A DNA stretch of 64,000 bases from Siphlonurus alternatus (lineage: Eukaryota; Arthropoda; Insecta; Ephemeroptera; Siphlonuridae): the NCBI GenBank assembly GCA_949825025.1, contig OX463782.1, forward strand, positions 25,942,773-26,006,772. Direction: 5' to 3'. This document shows positions 35,801-48,300 of this stretch, one piece after another. The position numbers and the translations under genes were made by a program. A model generated the notes under the pieces. It saw only the letters and a program-made list of their open reading frames with translations, did not search any database and was not told the DNA's origin. Positions within the stretch are counted from its first letter, which is position 1, and each line of letters opens with the position of its first letter.

Positions 35801-38800
35801 GTAACTGCAGCTGTTGTATCCTGTGTACCGGAAAGTGACAGTCTGACAGACGTACATAGCAATTGGGCAATGACAGTTAGCTATTATAAATTATAATGTA
35901 TATACGAATTAAAGTTGGAGGAGAAGTCATCTTTAACATCTTTAAATTACAGAATATAACATAATAAAGGAATGATCAAGAATTATGTACAGTATTGTAT
36001 TTTATTCGTTATAATAATATATTAAGACACGTACATTATTTATTTATTTTTTTGGTCTACAAGTGATAATTAATTAATTTATGTATACAATTTTAAAACG
36101 AATATCATAACAATACGGGAATGTCTTCAAAAAATTTACAAAATATTTCACACGTCAAAAATTAAGAAATTATGCAAATTTTGGGCATTGTTTTTCGACA
36201 TTAATAATTTATATAATATATTTATATAATTTATGAACGGCCTAAAGCTCACCTGCCAGCGAGCTCCTTGTCGAGATACTTTGCTGCGAGTCTCGCGCCA
36301 TACACCTCAGAGTGCAAAGCGAGAAGAGAGTTGCGCAATGCTGCGTTCTCGGCCAGCAACAATTGACGCGCCTCCTCGGCCTCTGAAACGATGGGTTGTG
36401 CCGCGGTTCCTCGCTGCTCGGTCGCCGACCGCAGCTCCAGCTCGACACGACGTAACGCCTCTTCTGTAGCCGCCGCCTCCTCCAAGCCAGTGTCGGGGGC
36501 TTCGCCGTGTCGGTGCAGTTGCTCGGCGTGCAACTCCAGCAAGGCGCGATGCAGCTCGAGCTCAAGTGCAGCACGACGAGCACGAGCTTCGGCCACCTCA
36601 GTACGCAGGTGAACCAGCTCGGCCTACACAAAAACACGACGTGAATACTCGGCTCAGCGACGAAAATAAAATTATTGCGCATTTTCACATAATATATTAT
36701 AGTATATTATATAATAGGGAATTTGCTCCATAACAACAACATAATAATTTCTGACTATTCTCTATTTAATAAGTGATGAAAACTATTAATTATAATTGAA
36801 CAGAGGAAAAAAGAAAGTAATAATGTAATAACGCTCGAAGATAAAGAAAGGGACAAGATAATAGGGGGAAAAACTGCATCTCTGCCATGAAATACTTTTG
36901 CATTGCACTGAATTAAATACATAGAAGTTCAAAGACCATAAATGCAGTTTTCGAATAATATCCAAATAAGCAAACGGTTTATATGGAAATTCATTTAAAG
37001 AAATAGTACATGTGCATAATTGCGATATTCACTGAAATTTCTAATTCGTTATAGGGAAATTAAAACGCCATGCACACTATAACAGGGGTGTCAAACTCGC
37101 GGCCCGCGGGCCGCATGCGGCCCGCGAGGCCGTTTTCAATGGCCCGCGATTAGCGTCGGTAGAAGACATAATATTCTTTAAAAAAAAAAAAAAATGAAAA
37201 ATAATAATAATAATAAATAAATGTTCAATTATTTAAGTATAAAGATTACTTTAATAATATTATCTTATCAAAATATTGCACATCTGATCTCAATATATAT
37301 AATTTTAATATACAACAGCAATTCAGTTTTACATTTAATATCAATTTTCTTTGAGACAAATTGTTAATGCTGTTTTTCTGCAATTATTTGACTTCAGCTT
37401 GACTATGATACTTGGTACAATAATTTGTATGAACTATGAAAATGAATGAACAAAGATACAAAATAAGAGAGTCATAAAAGGTGTTTGACAATATTCTAAT
37501 GACTTGAACTGCATTAATAAATAAATTCCCAAATAAATGACAAAGTGTGGGCGAATAAAATTAAAGTTTTTATGAGATAATTCACTTTTCTATATTAGTA
37601 ATTTTCCATAATTTTATTCCCAAAACTGACACGTGACCTTAAAAAAATTTGCACCTGCGGCGAGCTATTGGGGGGCATAATCCCCCCAATGATGTGTTCT
37701 CGATATTGAGAAACTACTCTCTTGAGCAAATCCTGGATATGCCACTACCTGCTAGCATTGCTTACGAATTAATTATTAAAAATATATATTTGTGTGGAAA
37801 AAAGCGTGCGAAATTGCACCCCCCCCCCCTTTCCCGCGGGAGTCGGTCGTGCCCACGGCATTGCATGCGGCCCGAGGTCAGTACGTATTTTTCTTATGTG
37901 GCCCGCTACTAAAAACGAGTTTGACACCCCTGCACTATAATAATATGAGATGTTGCAAAAAATTAGTCAAAATCTGGTACTACAATGTAAATAAAGTATA
38001 TGAATTTTTAATTTACACCAAACACGTGATGGTGTATTTATAAACATATACCGGATGCAATGAGCTTTTAGAAGTACTTTACGACACACTGCTTGCGTTT
38101 AGGATGAAGGAGAGACGCAGTAAATCGGTTATCACAGCGGGAGTAAAGAGGCGTGCGCGCAACAGATAAAAACTATGCGTGTTGGGATTTTTTTTTACGG
38201 GTGACTCGCATAAGTTCTTGCGGCTGTGTCGGATATATTATGCATGGGAATCAAGCTGCAAGCAGTTATTCCCGCTCGGCTGCTCCGGGTCCCCCCGCCC
38301 ACATCGAATCGTCACCGCCTTTTATACGACTCGAGTGTTATTGAATATTTTAATAATAAGTTTTGCATAATTATATTATACCAAGGGTGATAGTTAAAAA
38401 AAGGTAATAGTTGCGAGGAATTTTATTTTAAACAATTTAAACAAAACATAGCGGATCACAATTTCATCAGGATTATTTGTATTTTAAATTTAGACTTCAT
38501 TAACTGTCTAATAAATATGCTAATGCATTCTCAGGACCCCATCTGTGCGGCCCTACTACTCGTTAAATTTTCCATTTCCTTACTATTGCTTGAAATTCAA
38601 TTAATTAATTTTAATTAAAGTAGAGATGACGAGATGAGCGGCAGACGGGTTGCGAGATCGGATATGTGAGATGTGGCTCAGAGCAGCTCCAAGGCCGGGC
38701 TTGTATTGCTGCCTGCCATGCATGAGAATGCTGTTGCCCATCCGCGCGCTCAGCTCACTCGATAGACTCGCGAGGTCCGCGGTTCGGGGAGGAGGGGGCG

Positions 38801-41800
38801 GCACGCACAGGTGCGCGGCTGCCAAGGCGGCTGGCAGCAAGCAAGTGAACGCTCCGATCTAACATACCGCTTTATTACCTTGCCTATGAGCGTGAGAAAA
38901 CAATGCCTGGTATATGAGAGTAATATTTTCAGTGCAATAATTGCTCATGCAACACAATACACGTTAAAAGTCGAAAGTTAAGAAATAAAATAGAGTGCAA
39001 TACTGCTATAAAAGTATATACCTTCATAATATTCACATTTTATTCATTCCGCATGCAACTATCAATAGTAACACTTCTTAAAAAAAAAAAAAAAAATCTG
39101 ATGTGATATGCTCTGCAAATATCACTTAAAAAAAAACAGAACCTTCGCCGCGGTGCCTCTTTATTTTTTATGCATAAATGCAGTACATGTACTATGCATA
39201 TGAAAAGGCATTGCTGGCAGGAGCGCTCACTGCGCGTGCTGACGACGGTACTGCCGGTCTGCTGCCAGAGCCGCGCGTCAGTCTCCTCGCAGTGCGTGCA
39301 CGACTCGCTGCTCTCTCGGACCATGCTGACCGAGCTGCTACTGATACTCACGAGCCTGGCGTGGCCGGGGACCGCTACACCCGCCCCCGCAGCCCCAATC
39401 ACGATGCAGGCAAGTCCTTATCATTCAACGCAAACCAGAGTGTTTCTTCAGTGATTAGAATTACAGTGCAAGCAACCCGAATAGGCCCAGTGCCGCCCTG
39501 TGGTGCATTCTGTTATATTAAATTTTATATAGTAATTTATTTTTTAATAATTGATGCATATTTATACTCAAGTTCCAGTTAATTAATTTTAATTAGGTTT
39601 AATTCATTCCGATTATTCTAAATATGAAGTATTTAAATATTTAAGTTTGTTTATATTATGTGTGTGTCATATGGTTTCAAAATTTCTGCCAGTGTCTTAA
39701 AATACATGCTTTTTAATTTAAGTAAAGGGGCAAAAAAATTGTAATTTTAAATTGCCAAGAAAGTCTTGAGACTATCGACTATAGGATTATACGTGACAAT
39801 TGACAGCATAATTTTATTTTCATATAGTTGTTGTCAGAATAAGTTTATATTTTAAATATATTTTTAACCCCGCACTGTAAACTAAAACGGGAAGATACTG
39901 CTGTCAAATTTTAAATTGGAGATTAAAATTTATAAATAATTTAGTATATGGTAGTTATCTCCAACACCACAATGCCCAGTCGTTTACTTATATCGTCCAA
40001 AATTGTTCCAGAACGAACTATCAGCGTTTTTATTCTAAAAACATAGAAGACACACCTTTTTTTACACATATATAATGATGTAAGACAAATTTGAAGTAAA
40101 ATTAGCATACATTTCTCAACACACACTATATAATATACAGATATTCATCCTTTTGCCATCGTTTTTCAACAACATGCACAGTATAAGTAAATTATATACC
40201 ATACCATCGTATTCATTAATTTACACAAGAACTGTAAAACCATCAATAATTTTTTTAAATAACTTTATTATAATTAAGATAAAAGAACCATTGTGATTTT
40301 GCGAAACAAAGAATTAAAAAGGGGGTTGGGTCTGATTCCATAAGATATAAAACATGACTTTTGTACATGCTTTTCCTGAGGGTAGAAAAATACACCTATT
40401 ACGTTCCTTACTCGTTTACATGGATTCGAATTATTACTTCCTAGCCGACATTCTGCTGGTGTTATATATACAGTATAATAATATGAACATTTTTTTCGGA
40501 ATTTATTTGCTTTGGTCTTGCGGGGCCGTTTTCCTCCCCCCTCCCCCTTATCTTTATTTTTAATCTGGATTTGCACCTGTTTCGTGACAAGCTTTGACAG
40601 TTGCTGGGTTGATTTTATTCATTATTCTACTGACGGCTTGCCATGTGCCTCAGTAAACATGCTAATGTGTTTAATACTGTATTTAGTATGCAATGTTGCT
40701 CAGTCTTCAAAAAGCTTATAGTCTAAAAGCTAAGGCCGGTAGGGAGGAGTCTGAAATACGACAAGCCATGCAAACAAAACATCATACATCAAATACTAAA
40801 ATTACTCGTCCGGTAACTTTCTGAGCATAACATAATGTTTAATGCAGACAATGACCATAAGTTGCACGTAAAAATCTATTGTTTGAATACCATTAAATTA
40901 ATTGCACACTGTCATGCAGATTAAAACAAAGCAACATAATGAATTATTTATGATAAATATTTTAAGCATTGCGTAATAAAATTAATTTGATATAATCTTT
41001 TTCTTCACCCCTGGTGTTCTTCAATCTAATATAATTGAGGGCGGGTGTCCTAAACTTCTGTACTGACACATTTGACATGTGTTTGTCAAGCAAAAGCTCT
41101 GGCAAGATCGAAGTCCGCGCGAGAGATTATCACTATAATGACGAGTGACGAGGGCAAAAAATATTTTCGTGAAAGCCTTGCTTTTGCCGCGGGCTTTGAT
41201 GAGCCGCGATAATATTGAAATGCGCGGTTCATTAGATGGACATTGTTACGAATAACAGATGTCGTAACAAAACCAAGACCTCATAGAGGGAAAGGTCAGA
41301 TGTCAGATCGTTAAACGAATAATATACCATGGATAAGGTTTTGGTCAAAATGGGATTTTTTTCCTATTATAACGCAACGTCTCTCCACAGAGATTTGTTT
41401 AGAAACGCAACACTGCAATGCAAACACGATGCGATTCAGTTCCCCTTCTATTTGGACAGATGTGCTCTCCCTCCAAATAATGTTTTCTAGCTCTGTACGC
41501 ACGTGTTCATTAAAAAAAAAGTAATTTAAAACAATAACATTAATATTATAAAATGAATTGTAGTTATTAAATCTCATAAAAGCTTATAAATCTCATAATG
41601 CAATGAGAGTAAGTATAGTATTATTATTAATATTTTAATTTGTAAAACAGATTTTTTTTCCTCTCTTTTTGTATTTGTATTTAACAGTATGATTGCAGGG
41701 AAAAATTGCATGAAATTTATTATCGAATAAAAAGTTAAAATTAAAGTAAAAAATTGTTTATCTATGCTGTGCATTTCTGCACAAATAAATAAATTAATGA

Positions 41801-42317
41801 TGCTTACTATACTAGCAACATAATTATAACACCTTATAATGTTGAATTTCAAATCAAGGGGCATATACATGACCAAAATGTGTCAATTGCCCCAAAATAC
41901 AAATCAATCAGCACATGTTCCAAATAATACCGTTAATTTTTGGAACTATTAAACCTATTAATACGTGATAATACGTGATTACGATGCAGTGGCGCTAGGA
42001 TGAAACTTTATTAAATAACTTGTGCTTTTAAACATTAAATTTAATGCAATGCATGTCTAATTATCTCTTTCAGCAAATCCCAAACTGTAATTTTTGGTGG
42101 TTAGTAGGTGCAAGAATGGGCTTGCCTAAACCTCGCCACAATAAAGATATTTTCTTTTCTATTCTATACCTGCATCACTGCATAATTATAATATTACTAT
42201 ACTGTGTTATAATAATATTATATGCATCAGAGTTTAAGGTAGATATAACGCCGATCAGCTGTTCGACGTACTCTCCTTTGATTAGCATGTAAAATGTAAA
42301 CCAACCTTAGCAAATTC

Positions 42318-42353
<36 letters not shown>

Positions 42354-45300
42354 GGCAGATATTATAGTGCCTTAAAGCCAAAGAAAAAACTTCAAAACAA
42401 TTTAACGAGTCGATTTTTCTTAATTAATTTTTTATTTTGTCTCTCCATGGAAAAGCCTTAATATGCTGAAAATTTAAAAAATTAATATAAAAAAAATCGG
42501 ATCGTTATATCGTTTTGAAATTTTGTCTATGGCTTTAAGGCATCACTAATATCTGCCTCTCAAAAAAATTCAGAATTTTTGTGAATTTGCTAAGGTTTAC
42601 ATGTTAATCAAAGGAGAGTACGTTGAACAGCTGATCGGCGTTATTTCTACTTTAAGAATGCTGTTTATATACAGCAATACATGGAGAATGACAATTGTTA
42701 CTTTTGTAATTGGTAGGCGGTGCCGCAACTGCTGGCATCTATCGAGGAGCGGCTGCGGGGGCTGAGCGAGGTGATCAACACCGGACAGGTCGGCAGGGGC
42801 TTCACTCGGAGTGGCGCTGGGATATGGGGCGAAGGAGGGGTTGAGGCCCTAGCACGACGTCTGGAGGCTGTCGAGACGCGGCTGGCACGCCTTGACACGC
42901 TAATTGAACTTCGCTTCGACAAGCTGTCAGAGGTATGCAATATACTGATTATGAGATCAAAATTTTGATGTAAACAGTTTAAGAGGGAGAAACTTAATAA
43001 AATTATAACAAAACCCGAATATTTCTCTCAGAAAAATAATATTAAAAAAATATTAGAACCGACTTTAATCCATATGGCCCAGAGCTACACGATTCTGTCT
43101 GACGTGTTGGTGTGCAGACCCTAGGCGGGCGGCAGATGAAGGACGAGCTGGCAGCCGAACAGCTGGGACGCAAGCTGGATGCCGCGGCCGAGCGACTCAA
43201 CTACAAACTCGGGTACCTGGAGGCGCACTTCGACGTAGAGGCCAAAAAATTCCTCGCCAGACTCGAGGTACTGCCACACGAACTACAGGTACCTTCACAA
43301 GTCACAACTAGCAGCGATGCGACTTACACAGGTGCATGGCTATTTTAATTATCATTAAAACTGTATATCACAAATCAATGAGATATTAGAATGTGAAAAT
43401 TTTAGTGGCTTAATCGAAAGAATAGATAAAAATATTTTTAAAAAATTATTGAAAGTCTATTTTATGACGTCACGGGCGGCACTGCCCTATCCTTTTTCTT
43501 AAGGAGTGCCGCCCGTGACGTCATTAACATAGACTTTCAATAATTTTTTAAAAAAAGTTCCCGGTCTCAGAAAAATCTGAAAAAATTCACAGTACCACAT
43601 TTTTACCCCTTGTTTCGATTAAGACACTAAAATTTTCACATTCTAATATCTCATTTTAAAGTTAGATGTGAATTTAAACTTCTACCAACCAGGGCAGTCT
43701 CCTAGACTGCCCTGCACCAACTATAGGTATTTGAAAATTTGAAAAGTATATACCGGTATCGTATTTATTTATTTTTTACTATAGCATGCAGTAATGAAGA
43801 ACAAATAAATGTGAAGAATTATGAATATCGTTGAATTACCCGTATAATATTATTGTAATCGTCACTTTCATTACATTATTAATAAGCTGCTACAAATACT
43901 TGTATTTAAAAAAATGTAACAGACATCCATGACACAAATTTCCTTACGATTTATGAACAACCATAAATTATTTTTTAAATTCATTGCACTTTAAAATAAA
44001 TCGTCTTGCAAAAAGAAACAATTTATATATATATGGCATAAACAAAAAAAAAAAGCAGCTGCATTTTAGAACATTTAAAGTCGTAAAAGGTCAAGGAGAA
44101 AGGATAATAAGGGCACAGCTGGCATTTTTTTTTTTTTTTTTTTTTTTTGCTACAGTTGACAATGAGATGAGTATATTATTTTTTTTATATTTACTATTTT
44201 CATAAATTGCAATAATTCTTTCACATGGCATTTTTTATCATAGCTTTTCTTTAAGAGCAAAATGGTATCAACTAACATACTAATTGGCACATAATTCTTA
44301 ATAAAATATTATTGCAATGTTTATAAGTTTCTGTGCATGATACTAAAACGTTATTTATTTTTACAGAGAGTATCAAACGTGGAGCATCCGCCTAGTCACT
44401 CATGCTGCCACCAGCTTCAGGTTAATTATCTTTATAACATGTTCAGTAATATAATATATTTTCCATAATTTCATACAATAATTAAAAAAAAAAATCAATA
44501 ATTGTGTAATAATGAAAGGATTTAGAGCATATTCAATTTTATCTGAATGATACTACAAATACGCACAAATCAAAATTAATCTGGATTAAATTTAAGAGAG
44601 TTTATGCACCAAAGCATAAAATATAGTTAGTTTTAGTTCTGTTATTTTTGTAAGTAGTCTAAATGTTGACATTACAGTTTATGAATATCTCTCTTAATAG
44701 TTTGTGCTTGGAAAAGATGATTTTATGCAATGTTTTCACAGATGACATTAGGGGCAACTGAAAGCAGGCTACGAGCCCAGGTGGAACGCCTTTCAGAACA
44801 TGTCCGTGGAAGTCACAATACCGGTGCTCAGAGTGATGCAAATGGCCCTCGTTGGGACGTCAGCGAGCATGCACAGAACCTTTCTCGTGCACTTAGAGAT
44901 GTACTCAAAACTGGGAGAGACAAGATGCTTGAGTCTATTGATATTGAGGCTAAGAATGTAGGAATCAAAGTAAGTTGCAAGTGATACCTCAATTAGATTC
45001 TTTAAACACGCTAAAAGATAAAATTTTGAATAATTTTAAACATTTTTTGTTTACCTGCTGGGCAAGAAAGACGTTTGTCAGAGAATTTTTAAGTCTTCGC
45101 CAAGGTTTACTCGAACCCACATCTCCAGCATTTCAAGTTCTAGCAGGAAGGCGCTATATCACACAAGATGTTGGAGGCTTTTGAATTCTCCGACAAACCC
45201 TTTTCTTGCCTAAAAGTTACAAAATTTTAAATTATTCGAAATGGTTTTTCTAAAACCCTATAGGTGCAAACCTTAGTAGACAGATTAAATTCTTTTAAAA

Positions 45301-48300
45301 TATTTTTATTTATTATCACTATTTTTTTAATTCATTTGCATAAAACATTATTTATGTTCATAAATTAAATTGCACAAGTCCTGATGCTTGAATTTGTAAC
45401 AATGTCGGAGATGTTTAATATTATTTTTTAAAAAATAACAGAGATTTTGGTGATTTTTAATGAAACGGTTTGCACTAGGTGACGGGAATGTGTAGTGAGC
45501 TATGGCGCCGCTCGCAGGGAATAGAAGAGATGGTGAAGCAAAATGTTGCAGTGAGCAACGCTACCCAGCGACAAGTTCAGGAGGCATTACGCAGTCTGGG
45601 ACGATCACGATATGAACAGCCACCAGCTATGCCAGCAGGTAGCCCATACAGGTTATACTTCATTATAGAATTAACAGTTTGATATTTTACTACAGCAAAA
45701 TGACCTTATTTTTGCTTACAGCAAAATGACCTTATTTTTGCTACTTCCAATAATAGAATATTTAGATTGTTTTTTTGAATCAATGATTAAAAAAATTTAA
45801 TTGATTTTGAACTTTTTGCTTTTAACTACTTTCGATAGTAACTTAGTTGGAATAGTTTTTGAAGTGGATATAGATAGTTGCAGAGGTGCGGACTTAGAGG
45901 AGTTGGATGCGAGGCTGCAAAAAAAAATGACTGACTTGGGACGCCAGTTTAACTCCAACTTTGAAATGATGAGGTTGGCCCAGAACATGTTCCTTGAGAG
46001 CTGCCATCGCATCCAGCTAGGAGAGCCCCAACTTGAGGCCCATCTTTCCCTTGTTCTTGAGCACATGCTGGACGCCATTACAAACAGGTAAGATATAAAT
46101 TCTCAAGGCAAATACACTTTTCAGGTGAGAAAGAGTCAAGAAAGAGAAATGCTCTACATCTCTCTCTCCGAGCTCTCTCGGCAGCGTTCAGACACTTCCG
46201 TGATTGTCTTACGTCTTACTGGCCTCCCTGGCTGCTGCAAACCCACGCCGGCTTGAATTGACGTAACTGTCGTAGCCTACAAATTTGTAATGAAATATTG
46301 GAAATTAACTAGGAATCTTATGAAAATATTGACGCTCAGGGAAAATGAATAATGTTTCCGAATGTGTAAGAAAAGTATTCACCTTTGTTCATTTTTAAGC
46401 TTTCGCCACGGGGTCTATTTAGGATATGAGGGTGGGGGTTATCTAAACCCTCTTTTGAATTGTTGAACTATGAATCTTGCTTGAAACAGTATTCACAATA
46501 TCTGCAAGCTCAATGATATACTGTACAATGATTTTTCCACTGTTGTTTCAAAAATATATTTTTATTCTTTGATTTGATTGATTGATTGGTGTTGAAGCTG
46601 ATTTTTCTTTTTTCTTAACTAAAGTAAATTACTATTAGAGTATGTATTTTAAGCTCGGATAAAAATGTAAAAGCTTTGCTAGAAAATCGTGCCTTGAGGT
46701 TAGGCAACTTGTTCGACACCTAAATGAAGCGGGTTACATGGGAAGTAGGGGCAAGGTAAATTCCTGAAGCTTAAATGCTTGGTTTTCATTTTAAACAATA
46801 TCATGGTGATATGATCAGGTAAGGAAGATACATACAATTTGTTTCAATATTTTAGGGTACGTTGATTAATAATTAAATACAGCTCTGTTTTTGTACTGTA
46901 TAGTATTACAGCATTGAATAGCTCAAAATTACCATTTTATTCCTATTTGAATGTTAATAATTTTAAACAAATAAAATACATTATTTAAATGGATAAATTG
47001 GTTTTTGGGTAGACGCTTACATGCCTTGAAGTAAATCATAAATAAATTAACTATTAGTACAGTATCTACAAAAGAATCAAATTTATTAGGCTCTGTGTTA
47101 TTTCATTAACTTTTTTTTTTTCAAATTCTGTATTTCTATTTCTTTTACAGAAGTTCTGGATTAAATGGAGAACTTCAGTATTTACGTGAAGCAATGCAAA
47201 GTCAGGGTGCACAAACATTACGAAGTCTTGCTCTGATGCGTAACACAGTAATGCAAGCTACTGAACAAGGCAACCAGGACAGTAAAAGCATAGCAATGGC
47301 TATAGAACATCTTGGTGGACTTACGGAGGACCGTTTGACACAGCTCTTAGCTCACACACCTTCTGCAGAGTCCGTTGCCAATCTTGTCATTATGGACTTG
47401 AAGCCTCTATTACTAAAGTCACCAGAACAAATTTTTACTCCTGAATCTGATTCCTTTGACGACATTGAAGAATCAACAAACGGTACTTTAAAAAGTAGCA
47501 CAAACAAAACAACAGATTTAGATGATAATGCCAATGAGGTGACGCATGAAGATGATGACGAGCAAGAAGAAATGGAGCTGGAAGATGAAATAACAGTTCC
47601 AGAGGAAAGTTTGTTCCCAAATTTTAAATATAACGAAAGTATGGGCAGTCTGTGGAGGTCTATGAGAGACAATATGAGTCTAAAAGATTTGCTGAAGTCC
47701 ATGATTAGTACAGATGGGAGTCCAGTGCCAACTCTTACACTCGAGAAGGACATAGATCAAGAGGACTCTACAGAGGACTTAACTACAATAAGATACACGG
47801 AGAATTTAGACTTCAAATAGGATTTCTCAGCTTCAACGAATATTCATTAAATTTAAATACATATTGTATTACTGTAACACCCGTTTTCACATAATTATAT
47901 TTTTTAAGACTTCCCCATTTTTTTGTAGTAAAATAAACAATAAAATACTGTAAATTGTATGATTGAAAAATTTCTTATAATGTACCGCTAATTACCCTAA
48001 TTATAGATGCTAATATGCAAAATTGAGAAGAATTCCTGAAGTTCAAGCTATAGTAAAACACACTTAGCCCTCTCAGTTGAAAATCATTCACAACTTAGTT
48101 TGTAGGTTCACTTAATCCAAAATAAGCATTTTTTTTTATTGGATCAGCTGCATCGAGTTGAAACTAAGCATAATTTTTCTATGCAAAAAGAATTAAATAT
48201 TTACTCACTTCAAGTTTTGCACTGTTCTGGAAAATGGTCTGTGCTTTGTGGGTTAGCTGAGCAAAGCAGGAGCTTAAGGTTGACATTTTCTGCCGTGCAC

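Noticed and set aside
40274..40576. 100-codon minus-strand ORF in the GOPC intron
   Set aside because: AT-rich, lysine/asparagine-heavy, no homology, no conserved splice context.
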